DNA of 64,000 nucleotides from Pseudomonas parakoreensis (lineage in GTDB: Bacteria > Pseudomonadota > Gammaproteobacteria > Pseudomonadales > Pseudomonadaceae): the NCBI RefSeq assembly GCF_021602155.1, contig NZ_BQHY01000012.1:62001-126000 (forward strand). Reading direction: 5' to 3'. Shown here in pieces: positions 52,793 to 64,000 of the stretch. Under the pieces are notes generated by a model. The model ran no database searches. It saw only the letters and a list, made by a program, of their open reading frames with translations, and had not been told where the DNA came from. A program made the translations under genes and the position numbers. Position 1 is the first letter of the stretch, and each line of letters begins with the position of its first letter.

Positions 52793-54151
52793 TTACCCGC
52801 CCGCCGCAGGCGCGAACAGGGTTTCCAGATAGGCTTGGCTCTCGCCCATGTTGATCTTGTCGTTCAGCCCCTGGCGCTGGTAGCGGGTCAGTTGCGGCTG
52901 CAGATTGATCGCCAGATCGGTCTCGCGGTCACCACCGGCGACGTAAGCGCCGACGCTGATCAGATCGCGGCTCTGCTGATAGCGCGACCACAGCTGTTTG
53001 AAGTACTGCGCACGCTGCATGTGTTCCGCCGAAACCACCGCCGGCATCACCCGGCTGATCGAGGCTTCGATGTCGATGGCCGGATAATGACCTTCCTCGG
53101 CCAGACGCCGGGACAACACGATGTGGCCGTCGAGCACGCCCCGCGCCGAGTCGGCAATCGGGTCCTGCTGGTCATCGCCTTCGGACAACACGGTGTAGAA
53201 CGCGGTGATCGATCCCCCGCCCTTTTCCGCGTTACCGGCGCGCTCCACCAGTTTCGGCAGTTTGGCGAACACCGAGGGCGGATAACCCTTGGTCGCTGGC
53301 GGCTCGCCGATGGCCAGGGCGATTTCCCGCTGGGCCTGGGCGAAACGGGTCAGCGAATCCATCAGCAACAGGACGTTCTTGCCCTTGTCGCGGAAATACT
53401 CGGCGATGCGCGTGCAGTACATGGCCGCGCGCAGACGCATCAGCGGCGCATCGTCCGCCGGCGAGGCGACGACCACCGAACGCTTGAGGCCTTCTTCACC
53501 GAGGATGTGCTCGATGAACTCTTTCACTTCGCGACCCCGTTCACCGATCAGGCCGACGACGATAATGTCGGCCTCGGTGAAGCGGGTCATCATGCCCAGC
53601 AGCACCGATTTACCGACACCGGTACCGGCGAACAGACCCAGACGCTGACCACGCCCGACCGTCAGCAATCCGTTGATGCAACGGATGCCGACGTCCAGCG
53701 GTTCGTGGATCGGGTCGCGGTTGAGCGGGTTGATTGTCGGGCCGTCCATCGGCACCCAGTCTTCAGCCTTCATCCCGCCCTTGCCGTCCAGCGCGCGTCC
53801 GGCGCCGTCGAGTACGCGACCGAGCATGCTCATGCCCATCGGCAGACGACCGGTTTCCGCCAGCGGTACCACACGGGCGCCCGGGGCAATGCCGGCGACG
53901 CTGCCGACCGGCATCAGGAAGACTTTGCTGCCGGAAAACCCCATGACTTCCGCTTCCACCTGGGACGGGTGATAGCTGTCGTCATTGATCACCAGGCAAC
54001 GTGTGCCCATGGCGGCGCGCAGGCCTTCGGCTTCGAGGGTGAGGCCGACCATGCGCAGCAGACGGCCTTCAAGAATCGGCGCGCCAGCGATGTCAGTGGC
54101 GTCGGCATAGGTGCTGAGGCGCTTGGCGAAACTGGTGCGTTCAAGGCGCAT
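52793..54151 (-). CDS. fliI: Flagellum-specific ATPase FliI
   Basis: The 452-residue F1-beta-like ATPase energises export. Walker A is GTGVGKSV (about residues 176-183), Walker B is [11 protein letters not shown], and the family segment [18 protein letters not shown] is present. Its ATG lies 11 bases inside the end of fliH. Confidence 0.97.
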   Translation of the reverse strand: MRLERTSFAKRLSTYADATDIAGAPILEGRLLRMVGLTLEAEGLRAAMGTRCLVINDDSYHPSQVEAEVMGFSGSKVFLMPVGSVAGIAPGARVVPLAETGRLPMGMSMLGRVLDGAGRALDGKGGMKAEDWVPMDGPTINPLNRDPIHEPLDVGIRCINGLLTVGRGQRLGLFAGTGVGKSVLLGMMTRFTEADIIVVGLIGERGREVKEFIEHILGEEGLKRSVVVASPADDAPLMRLRAAMYCTRIAEYFRDKGKNVLLLMDSLTRFAQAQREIALAIGEPPATKGYPPSVFAKLPKLVERAGNAEKGGGSITAFYTVLSEGDDQQDPIADSARGVLDGHIVLSRRLAEEGHYPAIDIEASISRVMPAVVSAEHMQRAQYFKQLWSRYQQSRDLISVGAYVAGGDRETDLAINLQPQLTRYQRQGLNDKINMGESQAYLETLFAPAAGG

Positions 54152-54947
54152 CGGGGGTGTCCGCGAGCGGCGCTTGCGGCGCAGCCGCCGATGGGATTTC
54201 TTCAGGAATGTCCAGACTCAGATCCGGCGCAGCCGGGTGCAGAGACTGTTCGTGCAACTGGTCAAACAGCTTGCCCATGACCTGGGTGACGCGGGTTTCA
54301 ATGCTCGCGTCGATGCGGCTGTGCGCGGTTTCAACCCGGCAACCACCGGGCATCAGCGACTCGTCCTCGACGATGCGCCAGGTTTCTTCATGGCGTTCGC
54401 GCAAGGCCTTGGCCTGCTCGAAGTCCTGCGGATTGACGTACAGACGCACGTTGTCCACGCCCAACGGCAGCAGCTTGAGCGCGTCGCGCATGACGTGTTC
54501 GATCTGGCTGGAATCGATCGCCAGTTCGCGCTTGATCACCTGTCTGGTGATGTGTTGCACGAGGTCAACCAGCGACTTTTCGATCTGGGTGTCTTGCTCG
54601 GCAATCGGCTCGAACAGGTGGGTCATCAACTGCTCGAGGCTGGCCAGTTTTGCCGCCAGCGCCACTTCGGCTTCCTGACGCACCTTGAGCGTGGCGCTGT
54701 GAAAACCTTCCTTCTCACCGATGCCAAAGCCCTCGTTGTAAGCCTCCTGACGGATGCTTTCGAGTTCTTCCAGAGTCAGTGGCTGGACTTCTTCCAGCGG
54801 CACTTCTTCCATTTCCGGCGGTTCGGGCTCCGGCTCCGGCTCGGGTTCCGGTTTCGGCGGATCGAAGCTGGGCAGCGCCCAGGATTCGAAACCACGGACA
54901 TCGCGGGCGCGGATCAGATCCGTCACTGACTCGTCATGCTTGTCCAT
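54141..54947 (-). CDS. fliH: Flagellar assembly protein FliH
   Basis: The 268-residue regulator of FliI has a Pro/Glu repeat near residues 30-50 ([12 protein letters not shown]), a coiled coil, and a conserved C-terminal region ([40 protein letters not shown]). It overlaps fliI by 11 bases. Confidence 0.93.
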   Translation of the reverse strand: MDKHDESVTDLIRARDVRGFESWALPSFDPPKPEPEPEPEPEPPEMEEVPLEEVQPLTLEELESIRQEAYNEGFGIGEKEGFHSATLKVRQEAEVALAAKLASLEQLMTHLFEPIAEQDTQIEKSLVDLVQHITRQVIKRELAIDSSQIEHVMRDALKLLPLGVDNVRLYVNPQDFEQAKALRERHEETWRIVEDESLMPGGCRVETAHSRIDASIETRVTQVMGKLFDQLHEQSLHPAAPDLSLDIPEEIPSAAAPQAPLADTPDAP

Positions 54948-54951
54948 GGGC

Positions 54952-55971
54952 TTAGATCATTTCCTCGCCGCCCTTGCCACCGAGCACGATCTCGCCGGCT
55001 TCGGCCATACGACGGGCAATGGTGAGGATTTCTTTCTGCGCGGTTTCCACGTCGCTGACGCGCACCGGGCCTTTGGCTTCGAGGTCGTCGCGCAACAGTT
55101 CGGCCGCACGTTTGGACATGTTCTTGAAGATCTTCTCTTTGACGCCTTCGTCCGAGCCCTTGAGGGCCAGTACCAGCACGTCCGAGGACACTTCGCGCAA
55201 CAGCGCCTGGATGCCGCGGTCGTCGACGTCGGCCAGGTTGTTGAACACGAACATGAGGTCTTCGATCTGACCGGACAGGTCTTCGTCGACTTCGCGGATC
55301 GAGTCCATGAGCTGGCCTTCAATCGAACTGTCGAGGAAGTTCATGATGTCCGCCGCACGCTTGATGCCACCCAGGGTGGTGCGCGAAGCGTTCGAGTTGC
55401 CGGAGAACTGCTTCTCGAGAATCTGGTTCAGCTCTTTCAGCGCAGCCGGCTGCACGGTGTTCAGCGACGAAACGCGCAGGATGATGTCCAGGCGCACCTT
55501 GTGGTCGAAGTTGCCGAGCACTTCACCGGCCTGATCCGGGTCGAGGTAGGCGACGACGATGGCCTGGATCTGCGGGTGTTCGTAACGGATCACATCGGCA
55601 ACGGCGCGCGGCTCCATCCATTTCAGGCTGTCGAGGCCGCTGGTGTTGCCACCGAGCAGGATGCGGTCGATCAGGCCGTTGGCCTTGTCTTCGCCCAGCG
55701 CCTGGGTGAGCATTTTGCGCACGTAGTCGTCGGAGCCGACGCCGAGGCTGGTCTGGTCACCGACGATGTCGACGAACTCGCTCATGACCTGCTCGACCTG
55801 CTCGCGATGGACGTTGCCCATCTGAGCCATGGCCACACCCACCCGCTGAACCTCTTTCGGGCCCATGTGGCGCAGCACTTGCGCGGCATCGGTCGAACCC
55901 AGGGACAGCAGCAGAATCGCGGCTTTGTCGACCTTGTTCAGTTTGACGGTTGCGGCTCGGTTATCACTCAT
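54952..55971 (-). CDS. fliG: Flagellar motor switch protein FliG
   Basis: The 339-residue torque-generating protein has N-terminal (NKVDKAAILLLSLGSTDAAQ), middle (ELNQILEKQF region with armadillo-like repeats), and C-terminal domains. The last carries charged motor residues (LMFVFNNLADVDDRGIQALL; MSKRAAELLRDDLEAKGPVR). It overlaps fliF by eight bases. Confidence 0.97.
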   Translation of the reverse strand: MSDNRAATVKLNKVDKAAILLLSLGSTDAAQVLRHMGPKEVQRVGVAMAQMGNVHREQVEQVMSEFVDIVGDQTSLGVGSDDYVRKMLTQALGEDKANGLIDRILLGGNTSGLDSLKWMEPRAVADVIRYEHPQIQAIVVAYLDPDQAGEVLGNFDHKVRLDIILRVSSLNTVQPAALKELNQILEKQFSGNSNASRTTLGGIKRAADIMNFLDSSIEGQLMDSIREVDEDLSGQIEDLMFVFNNLADVDDRGIQALLREVSSDVLVLALKGSDEGVKEKIFKNMSKRAAELLRDDLEAKGPVRVSDVETAQKEILTIARRMAEAGEIVLGGKGGEEMI

Positions 55972-57751
55972 CTGCGTTAATCCACTCTTTCACGACCTGA
56001 GCCACGCGACCCGGATCCTCGGCCACCAAGCTCTTGATTGCATTCAGTTGTGCGTCATAACCCTCACTCGGGCTCGGCAACAGAATGCTCTGCGGACCAC
56101 CGAGGCTCACGCGGTCGTTGGCCAGGTCGCCGTCCAGGCCGCCCATGCCACCGAGTTCCACGTCGCTGCCCAGACCGGCCAGCTCCTTGCCTTTGCCGCC
56201 ACCGGTGATGTTGTTCAACACCGGACGCAGCACACCAAACACCAGCACCAGGATGAACAACACACCCAGCACTTGTTTGACGATGTCCCAGAACCATGGC
56301 TGGGAGTAGAACGGAATATCGGCAACCACTTCACCGCGTTCGGCGGAGAACGGCATGTTGATCACGCTGACGCTGTCACCACGGCTGGCATCGAAGCCAA
56401 CGGCGTCCTGCACCAGACGGGTGAAGCGCGCCAGTTCATCGGCGCTCCATGGCGCGCGGGTGGTTTCCCCGTTGGCCGCATTGACCTTGACCTGATCATC
56501 GACCACCACCGACACCGACAGACGATTCAGGCGACCCTGCTGCTGCTTGGTGTGGCTGATGGAACGGTCCAGTTCGAAGTTCTTGGTGGATTGTTGACGC
56601 TTGTCCGCCGGGTACGGTGCGAGCATTGGCTGGCCGGTGGCCGGGTCCATGATCTGCTGACCGTTGGCATCCACCAGTGGCTGACCGGGTTGAACCATGC
56701 CGGTAGAGCCTTGCGCGCCACCGGTGGTTTGCGGTGCCGAGGCCGGCGCCGGCGGCTGGTTGCTCAGCGCCCCCGGGACACCTTGCGGACCATTGCTGGC
56801 GGTGCGTTGCTCATTGACCGACTGCTCGCTGCGCAACGCAGGCTGGTCCGGGTTGAACTGCTCGGCGGTCGATTCGACGGCACTGAAATCGATGTCGGCC
56901 GAGACTTCAGCCTTGTAGCGATCGTTACCCAGCACCGGCTGCAGAATGTTGTGCACGCGCTGAGTGAGCATGCTTTCCATGCGGCGGCTGTAATCGAACT
57001 GCTTGCCGGCCATGGTCATTTCGGAGTTCTCCGCCTGATCGGAGAGCAGATTGCCCTTCTGATCGACGACGGTGATCTGCGATTTGCTCAGTTCAGGCAC
57101 GGAAGTCGCCACCAGGTTGATGATCGCCACCACCTGACCCGGCTCCAGCGAACGCCCGGAGTACAACTCGACCAGAACCGAAGCGCTTGGCTTGCGCTCA
57201 TCACGCACGAACACCGAGCTCTTCGGAATCGCCAGGTGCACGCGGGCGCCCTTGACGTTGTTCAGGCTGGAGATGGTGCGTGCCAGTTCGCCTTCGAGGC
57301 CACGACGGTAACGGGTCGCTTCCATGAACTGGCTGGTGCCCAGCCCCTGTTCCTTGTCGAGGATTTCGAAACCGATGTTGCCGTCGCTGGGAGTGACACC
57401 AGCGGCCGCGAGTTTCATCCGCGCACGGGACAGGTCGTCGGCCTTGACCAGCAAGGCGCCGGAGTTCGGCTCGACGGTGTAGGGGATGTCGGCGGAGGCC
57501 AGGGTGTCCATGACCTGCTTGGCGTCCATGCCGGCAAGGCTGCCGTACAACGGACGGTAATCCGGCTGCTGCGACCACAGCACCACGGCAAAGCCAATCG
57601 CCACGCTCGCAGCCAGGCCGACCAACAGGCCCACCTGACGCAGCATGGTCATCTCGGAGAGGTTTTCCAGGAAGGACAGGCCGAACAGCGGCGGTTTGCC
57701 GTCTATCGGGGTGGCCTTGGCCGGAACGTTATCGGCGACTGCTTCTGCCAT
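55964..57751 (-). CDS. fliF: Flagellar MS-ring protein FliF
   Basis: The 595-residue protein has two membrane segments (about residues 37-60 and 480-500) around a large periplasmic ring domain with YscJ-type repeats (DIPYTVEPNSGALLVKADDL; ARVHLAIPKSSVFVRDERKP). The C-terminal tail that binds FliG (PSEGYDAQLNAIKSLVAEDP) is present. It follows fliE by 15 bases. Confidence 0.97.
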   Translation of the reverse strand: MAEAVADNVPAKATPIDGKPPLFGLSFLENLSEMTMLRQVGLLVGLAASVAIGFAVVLWSQQPDYRPLYGSLAGMDAKQVMDTLASADIPYTVEPNSGALLVKADDLSRARMKLAAAGVTPSDGNIGFEILDKEQGLGTSQFMEATRYRRGLEGELARTISSLNNVKGARVHLAIPKSSVFVRDERKPSASVLVELYSGRSLEPGQVVAIINLVATSVPELSKSQITVVDQKGNLLSDQAENSEMTMAGKQFDYSRRMESMLTQRVHNILQPVLGNDRYKAEVSADIDFSAVESTAEQFNPDQPALRSEQSVNEQRTASNGPQGVPGALSNQPPAPASAPQTTGGAQGSTGMVQPGQPLVDANGQQIMDPATGQPMLAPYPADKRQQSTKNFELDRSISHTKQQQGRLNRLSVSVVVDDQVKVNAANGETTRAPWSADELARFTRLVQDAVGFDASRGDSVSVINMPFSAERGEVVADIPFYSQPWFWDIVKQVLGVLFILVLVFGVLRPVLNNITGGGKGKELAGLGSDVELGGMGGLDGDLANDRVSLGGPQSILLPSPSEGYDAQLNAIKSLVAEDPGRVAQVVKEWINADE

Positions 57752-57766
57752 GACTCAATCTCGTCC

Positions 57767-58096
57767 TTAAACCGGCATCTGCATGATGTCTTGATAAGCC
57801 TGAACCAGTTTGTTGCGCACCTGGGTCAGAGCCTGGAACGACACGCTGGCTTTTTGCGAGGCGATCATCACGTCGGTCAGATCGACGCCGCTCTTGCCGA
57901 TTTCAAATGCGTTGGCCAACTGAGTCGATGCCTGCTGGGTATCGCTGACTTTGTTGATGGCCTGACCGAGCATGTCGGAAAAGCTGCTGCCTGCCAGTTC
58001 AGGGACGGCGGCAGTCGATTTCGGCGTGGCCATGGCGTCCATTTTCATGGCCTTCATGTCCATCATCAACCGATTAAATTCAATACCTTGGCTCAT
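57767..58096 (-). CDS. fliE: Flagellar hook-basal body protein FliE
   Basis: The 109-residue helical protein connects the MS ring to the rod. The C-terminal segment [20 protein letters not shown] followed by [15 protein letters not shown] is the family signature. It is first of the fliEFGHIJ operon. Confidence 0.95.
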   Translation of the reverse strand: MSQGIEFNRLMMDMKAMKMDAMATPKSTAAVPELAGSSFSDMLGQAINKVSDTQQASTQLANAFEIGKSGVDLTDVMIASQKASVSFQALTQVRNKLVQAYQDIMQMPV

Positions 58097-58157
58097 GGTC
58101 TACTCTCTTGGGCGGCCCGCAATTTTTTGACACTCACTCGGCGGGTACACAGGTATT

Positions 58158-58173
58158 AGCAACAAGGGTGCCA
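58158..58173 (-). promoter_or_regulatory. fliE: Sigma-54 promoter of fliE
   Basis: The minus strand reads TGGCAC-CCTTG-TTGCT, a full consensus match, 62 bases upstream of the fliE ATG. It drives fliEFGHIJ and is expected to be activated by FleQ. Confidence 0.92.
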
Positions 58174-58223
58174 GCTATCGGGCAGCCTTTCAGAAAAGCA
58201 CTTTCAAACATTCGCTCCCCCGC

Positions 58224-59615
58224 TCACGTGGCGAACAGATAGCCTTCGACGTCCATCCCGGCATCGCGCATTTGCGCCAGCTTGTAGCGCAGGGTTCGCG
58301 GGCTGATACCGAGTTTTTCCGCTGCTTCCTTGCGCCGGCCGCGTTCGGTGCGCAGGGTATCGATGATCATCTGAAACTCCCGGCGCCGCAGGTCATCGCC
58401 CAGCGCACCGGCGGATTCAGCCTCGACTTCGATCTCGCGCACCAGCGGCTGCACCGGCGCGACGGACGGCGCAGCACTGAGCGTCACCGCACCCGTCAGG
58501 CAGAAATCCTGGGGCTGGATCAAACCGCCCTGCTGCAGAATCAGCGCCCGTTGAATGGCGTTATCCAGCTCACGCACATTGCCCGGCCACGGATAACCAG
58601 TGAGGCAAACCTGGGCTTCTGGCGACAGCTTCGCCGGAGCGTGCTTCATTTTATTGACGTGTTTGTTCAGCAACCGCTCGGCCAGCGGCAAGATATCGGC
58701 AGTGCGCTCGCGAAGTGGACGCCACGCCAGAGGAAAAACCGACAGACGGTAAAAAAGGTCTTCACGGAAGCGCCCCGCCGCCACTTCGCCAGCCAGATCG
58801 CGGTTGGTGGTCGCGACCACGCGAATATCCAGCGCGATCGGCTTGCGCGCACCGACACGCTCGACTTCACGCTCCTGCAGCACCCGCAGCAACTTGGCTT
58901 GCAGGCCCAGGGGCATTTCGGAAATCTCGTCGAGCAGAAGGGTGCCGCCATCGGCTTGTTCAAACTTGCCGGGTTGCGCCGCGATGGCGCCGGTGAATGA
59001 GCCTTTCTCGTGACCGAACAGCGTGGCTTCAAGCATGTTGTCAGGAATCGCCGCGCAGTTGATCGCGATGAACGGCTGGCTCGCACGGTGAGATTGCTGG
59101 TGGATGTAACGCGCCAGTACTTCCTTGCCGGTACCGGACTCGCCGGAGATCAACACTGTGGAATCGCTGCGCGCCACCCGCGCCGCCAGGTCGAGCAACT
59201 GCGCACTGGCCGGCTCGACCGCCACCGGCCCGTCGCTATCAGCCACACTGACACAGCCCAGCGCATGCCGCGAAACCAGGTCCAGCAGAGCCTTGGGCTC
59301 GAACGGCTTGACCAGATAATCCGCCGCTCCCTGGCGCATCGCATCGACCGCTCGCTCCACCGCGCCATGTGCGGTCATCAGCAGTACCGGTAGTTGCGGC
59401 TGCCGGGCGCGCAACAGTCCAAGCAGTTGATGGCCGTCCATGCCGGGCATGTTGACGTCACTGACCACCAGACTGAACGCTTCGCGCTCAACCGCTTGCA
59501 ACGCCTCTTCGGCGCTGCCGACCGCGTGGTAGTCGTGGCCTGCCAGCAACAGCGTGTCGGCCAGCGCTTCGCGCAACGAGCGGTCATCCTCGACCAGCAA
59601 AACCTTGATGCCCAT
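58224..59615 (-). CDS. fleR: Sigma-54-dependent response regulator FleR
   Basis: The 463-residue protein has a receiver domain ([14 protein letters not shown]), an AAA+ domain with Walker [11 protein letters not shown] and the sigma-54 contact loop GSFTGAI (Ser replacing the common Ala), and a Fis-type C-terminal helix-turn-helix ([20 protein letters not shown]). It activates class III flagellar genes after phosphorylation by FleS. It starts five bases downstream of the fleS stop. Confidence 0.96.
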   Translation of the reverse strand: MGIKVLLVEDDRSLREALADTLLLAGHDYHAVGSAEEALQAVEREAFSLVVSDVNMPGMDGHQLLGLLRARQPQLPVLLMTAHGAVERAVDAMRQGAADYLVKPFEPKALLDLVSRHALGCVSVADSDGPVAVEPASAQLLDLAARVARSDSTVLISGESGTGKEVLARYIHQQSHRASQPFIAINCAAIPDNMLEATLFGHEKGSFTGAIAAQPGKFEQADGGTLLLDEISEMPLGLQAKLLRVLQEREVERVGARKPIALDIRVVATTNRDLAGEVAAGRFREDLFYRLSVFPLAWRPLRERTADILPLAERLLNKHVNKMKHAPAKLSPEAQVCLTGYPWPGNVRELDNAIQRALILQQGGLIQPQDFCLTGAVTLSAAPSVAPVQPLVREIEVEAESAGALGDDLRRREFQMIIDTLRTERGRRKEAAEKLGISPRTLRYKLAQMRDAGMDVEGYLFAT

Positions 59616-59620
59616 GACGT

Positions 59621-60829
59621 TTACTCAGCTCCCTGTACAGCGGAAAACAGCGGCAGGATCACCTGCGCGCACGTGCCGCGCCCGACGCGCGAACGCAGCC
59701 GCAATTCTCCCTGATGTGCCCGGGCCACAGCCTTGACCACGGTCAGACCAAGCCCGGTGCCGGTGACTTTGGTGGTAAAAAATGGCTCGCCGAGACGTTC
59801 GAGCACCACCGGATCTATACCGCTGCCGCTGTCGCTGACGCACAAGCGCAGGCTGTTGTCGCGGGTGTAGCAATGCACTTTCAGGCGTACGTTGCTGTCA
59901 CTGGCCTGAATCGCGTTTTCGATCAGATTGAGAAGGGCCCCGACCAGCGTGTCGCGGTTGCACAGCAATTCGCCGGCATGACTGTCGCACTGCCAGCGAA
60001 TGGGCAAGTCCTGCACATGGGTCAACGCTGCTGCTTGCAGCGACTGCATCAAGGCATTGGGGGTGATGCGGTCAGTCAACGGCAACTCGCCCCGGGCGAA
60101 CACCAGCATGTCGCGCACCTGATGCTCCAGCTCGTGCAAACGCTCTTTGAGGCGGCCAGCGAAACGCTGTTGGGTGGCGACCGGCAATTCCTGCTCAGTC
60201 AAATGACTGGCGTAGAGCAAAGCGGCAGACAACGGTGTGCGGATCTGATGAGCCAGCGAGGCGACCATGCGCCCCAGCGATGACAGACGCTCATGACGCG
60301 CCAGTTGATCTTGCAGGTGGCGGGTTTCTGTCAGATCGTTGAGCAGCACCAACTGCCCCGGCTCGGCATCCAGCGAGCGGGTGGCAATCGACAGTCGCCG
60401 ACCGTTTTTCAGAGAGATTTCATGACCATCATCCTCGCGTGGGGCGAAGCATCGGGCGATCACGTGGCGCCACAACTCGCCTTCCAGCGGCAGCCCCAAC
60501 AACTCAATGGCCGCCGGATTGGCCTCGCGAACCATGCCATGGCCGTCAATGACGATGACGCCACCGGGCAACAGATCAAGGAGGTTCTGCAGGCGGTTGG
60601 CCAAACGCTCTTTTTCGGCCAGCTCCTGCATGCGCTGGGCACTGACCACCGCCAGCTCGCCCTTGAGTTCGGTGACCCGGGCTTCAAGCATGCTGTAGGA
60701 GTCGGTCAACTGACTGGACATCTGATTGAACAGCGCGAACGCCTGCTCAAGACCCTGACGGCTCGCCTGCTCTACGGACGACGATTGCCCCTCGGCATTG
60801 GAGGCAGATGACATCTGGGCGTGGGGCAT
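59621..60829 (-). CDS. fleS: Sensor histidine kinase FleS
   Basis: The 402-residue cytoplasmic kinase without membrane segments has a helical N-terminus, a PAS domain (GGVIVIDGHGMVREANPAAI), HisKA with the phosphorylated His in SLAHQIRTPLSAALLY, and HATPase (LLNLIENAIQAS; TGLGLTVVKAV). It is the partner of FleR. Confidence 0.96.
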   Translation of the reverse strand: MPHAQMSSASNAEGQSSSVEQASRQGLEQAFALFNQMSSQLTDSYSMLEARVTELKGELAVVSAQRMQELAEKERLANRLQNLLDLLPGGVIVIDGHGMVREANPAAIELLGLPLEGELWRHVIARCFAPREDDGHEISLKNGRRLSIATRSLDAEPGQLVLLNDLTETRHLQDQLARHERLSSLGRMVASLAHQIRTPLSAALLYASHLTEQELPVATQQRFAGRLKERLHELEHQVRDMLVFARGELPLTDRITPNALMQSLQAAALTHVQDLPIRWQCDSHAGELLCNRDTLVGALLNLIENAIQASDSNVRLKVHCYTRDNSLRLCVSDSGSGIDPVVLERLGEPFFTTKVTGTGLGLTVVKAVARAHQGELRLRSRVGRGTCAQVILPLFSAVQGAE

Positions 60830-60882
60830 TGTGTTCTCTCGCTTGGCTGACCGTCAGTTAAACGGAACGTTGCGAGGGACGT

Positions 60883-60898
60883 AGCAATACCCGTGCCT
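60883..60898 (-). promoter_or_regulatory. fleS: Sigma-54 promoter of fleSR
   Basis: The minus strand reads AGGCAC-GGGTA-TTGCT, with GG and GC correctly spaced, 54 bases upstream of the fleS ATG. This places fleSR in class II under FleQ, as known for Pseudomonas. Confidence 0.82.
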
Positions 60899-60939
60899 AA
60901 AAAAAACTGCTTACAAATGAAGACGTTAAAAAACAGGCG

Positions 60940-62415
<1,476 letters not shown>

Positions 62416-62587
62416 GCAATAGCAACTTCCCTAGTCAACTCAATGCCCGAAAAATGGGGCAAGCGAGACGCTTGCAGGACACCTTGTGCCTGTAGACGCC
62501 TGAAATCTGAAAACAGCCACTAGTTAAGTCAAAAAACCGTGCACAGTCAAATTTATGGCGCACATGTCTGGATTAACTGGGGGTTAA

Positions 62588-62884
62588 TTAACCAAACAGA
62601 TGGTAAACCTTTGCCGCCTTTTGCGCTTGGGTGATCTGCGACATCTCGTTGGCTATCGCCTGCCGCTCACCCATCGCCGCCTCCAGAAGCTCCTTGTAGA
62701 CGTGGAGCAGCTCCTCAAGGTTATTGCGCAGGGCCTCCTCATCCAGCGAGGCCTCGGCCATGACGTCTTCCATGCAGGATCGGCAAGCCAGATCCAGCTC
62801 GCCAATGGCTTCCCAGTTGCGTTCGGCCAGCGCACTGACCAGCGCTTCACGGGTGTCGGCGATTCGCTGCAATACAAGACTCAT
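62588..62884 (-). CDS. fliT: Flagellar protein FliT (chaperone)
   Basis: The 98-residue helical protein (LVLQRIADTREALVSALAER; LLHVYKELLEAAMGERQAIA) is a FliD export chaperone by position and pattern. I start it at the ATG at 62884, preceded by GGAG at six bases, not at an upstream in-frame codon. It begins 11 bases after the fliS stop. Confidence 0.82.
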   Translation of the reverse strand: MSLVLQRIADTREALVSALAERNWEAIGELDLACRSCMEDVMAEASLDEEALRNNLEELLHVYKELLEAAMGERQAIANEMSQITQAQKAAKVYHLFG

Positions 62885-62895
62885 GGTGCTCTCCT

Positions 62896-63294
62896 TCAAA
62901 ACTGCGGAGCAGGCTCGGGGGCGATGGCATCCCAGCCTTCTTTGACCGTGCTCAGCAAGCCGGCAACCTCATCGAGAATGCGCGGATCGCTGTTGATGTT
63001 GGCCTCGGCGAGGCGCTTCATCATGTAGATGTACAGCCCGTCCAGATCGGCCAGTTCATCGGCACACTTTTCCAGGTCCAGACCTTCACGCAGCCCGCTG
63101 ACAATGCCAATGGCCTTGCTGATCGAGGTGCACTTGCCAGGAATGTCCTTGCGCTCGATGGCACCCTTGGCCTGAGCGATGCGGGCCAGCCCGCCTTCCA
63201 TCAACATTTGTACCAGACGGTGCGGACTCGCCTCGGAGGTCTGGGCGTGCGCGCCGACTTTCTGATATTGCCGAAGGGCTAACATTGGGTTCAT
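62896..63294 (-). CDS. fliS: Flagellin export chaperone FliS
   Basis: The 132-residue four-helix chaperone prevents flagellin polymerisation in the cell. Family pattern: YQKVGAHAQTSEASPHRLVQ at the N-terminus and LDGLYIYMMKRLAEANINSD in the third helix. It lies between fliD and fliT. Confidence 0.95.
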   Translation of the reverse strand: MNPMLALRQYQKVGAHAQTSEASPHRLVQMLMEGGLARIAQAKGAIERKDIPGKCTSISKAIGIVSGLREGLDLEKCADELADLDGLYIYMMKRLAEANINSDPRILDEVAGLLSTVKEGWDAIAPEPAPQF

Positions 63295-63369
63295 GTTCTA
63301 CCTCATTGCCACAATGACTCGTATAACCAGTGTATCGCCAACGAATCACAGAACTTTAGATCAAAAGAC

Positions 63370-63409
63370 AAAAACCCGGCGCACGCCGATAAAGCGTAGC
63401 CGGGTTTTT
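63370..63409 (-). terminator. Terminator between fliD and fliS
   Basis: The stem AAACCCGGC/GCCGGGTTT with flanking A- and T-runs lies 15 bases after the fliD stop. It separates fliD from fliST, which must then rely on partial read-through or their own promoter. None was recognised in the 75 bases before fliS. Confidence 0.88.
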
Positions 63410-63423
63410 GTCGTTCTTGCAGG

Positions 63424-64000
63424 TTACTTCGCGGATTGCTGAGCGTTCAGCGAGCTGAAGAACGACGTGATGTTACTGGCCGTCGCTTTCATCTGCCCTA
63501 CCAGCAAGTCCATGGCGTTGTACTTGGCCGTCAACGTCTTGGTCAGGTTGGCCACACGCAAATCCAGCGCCAATTGCTGACTGGTCAGGCTCTTGGTGTT
63601 GTTGTTCAGGATGGACATGCGCTGATCAAGCAGGCCTACGGCAGTAGGTGCGCTACCGGCAGGTGCCTTCAGATACGGGTCCACCGCCTTGTTCATGCGC
63701 GCCAGCAGACCGTTGGTATCGTTAGTCCCGGTGAACATCTGCTGCACCTGGCCAGCCTTCCCGGGCTGAGCCATGGTTTTGGTGAACGCAGCAGTATCAA
63801 ACGTCAGGTTGCCGGTGTTGCGATCGGTCATCACACCGATCTCCGACAGATAGGACAAAGAACCCTCTGCACCAGCACCAGGAGCAGTCAACTGGCCACG
63901 GATGTCGGAGATCAGCGAGCGCGGCAACGAGTCACCGGTGAAAGCGGCCTGCACCGTCAGTTTGCCATCGGCGTCCGGTGTTGCCTTGGACAGGGTGTCG
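63424..64000 (-). CDS. fliD: Flagellar cap protein FliD, C-terminal part, partial
   Basis: The frame continues to the right edge, so the N-terminal part is missing. About 192 residues are visible: the FliD_C region (LSYLSEIGVMTDRNTGNLTF; LLARMNKAVDPYLKAPAGSA) and the terminal coiled coil (DLLVGQMKATASNITSFFSS). FliD caps the filament and guides flagellin insertion. The neighbours fliS and fliT confirm it. Confidence 0.93.
   Translation of the reverse strand, partial: DTLSKATPDADGKLTVQAAFTGDSLPRSLISDIRGQLTAPGAGAEGSLSYLSEIGVMTDRNTGNLTFDTAAFTKTMAQPGKAGQVQQMFTGTNDTNGLLARMNKAVDPYLKAPAGSAPTAVGLLDQRMSILNNNTKSLTSQQLALDLRVANLTKTLTAKYNAMDLLVGQMKATASNITSFFSSLNAQQSAK

Overview
The window is a chromosomal segment of a fluorescent-group Pseudomonas (P. 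fluorescens/P. koreensis type). The evidence is the characteristic gene order (gcl-hyi-glxR-ttuD-pykF; the polar flagellar cluster fliD-S-T-fleQSR-fliEFGHIJ-hsbA-hsbR-hptB-fliK-fliLMNOPQR-flhBAF-fleN-fliA; then cheYZAB-motCD-parC-parP-cheW; then ccmABCDEFGHI), high GC with strong codon bias, and three families of intergenic inverted repeats of the kind found in this group. No rRNA, tRNA, CRISPR array, insertion sequence or prophage gene was recognised.

Bases 1-5082 (+ strand) hold the glyoxylate/hydroxypyruvate pathway: the end of glyoxylate carboligase, hydroxypyruvate isomerase, tartronate semialdehyde reductase, a glycerate kinase-type enzyme and pyruvate kinase. Together they take glyoxylate to pyruvate. 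Bases 5290-8233 (+) hold a urea transporter, a voltage-gated-type K+ channel with a C-terminal zinc ribbon, and a sulfate-binding protein without its permease genes. Bases 8377-13894 are mixed accessory DNA: a secreted protein of unknown function, an MFS exporter, a hicAB toxin-antitoxin pair, a LysR regulator, a second toxin-antitoxin pair (HTH antitoxin and PIN toxin) and a lipoprotein.

Bases 13922-20872 (- strand) are the complete cytochrome c maturation operon ccmABCDEFGHI. Divergent from it (21070-22976, +) are a FliK-like protein and a small protein matching only the C-terminal domain of FlhB.

From 23075 to the right edge almost everything is on the - strand and belongs to flagellar assembly, its regulation or chemotaxis. 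Read in transcription order (right to left) it runs from the cap and chaperones, through the FleQ/FleSR regulators, MS ring, export ATPase, the HsbA/HsbR/HptB switch, hook-length control, C-ring and export gate, to FlhF/FleN/FliA and the chemotaxis core with polar-array factors. Sigma-54 (RpoN) -24/-12 elements are visible upstream of fleS, fliE, fliK, fliL and flhA, which fits the FleQ/FleR hierarchy.

The export-gate block is broken between flhB and flhA by about 5 kb of accessory DNA (37.7-42.6 kb). It carries a ~1043-residue Ig-like repeat protein without a visible signal peptide, a degenerate 3' fragment of a small-protein gene, clusters of repeats, and an intact DUF6124-type small gene preceded by an unusually structured leader whose closing stem overlaps the ribosome binding site. 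This leader and the repeated motif in the CheA linker are the most interesting signals in the window.
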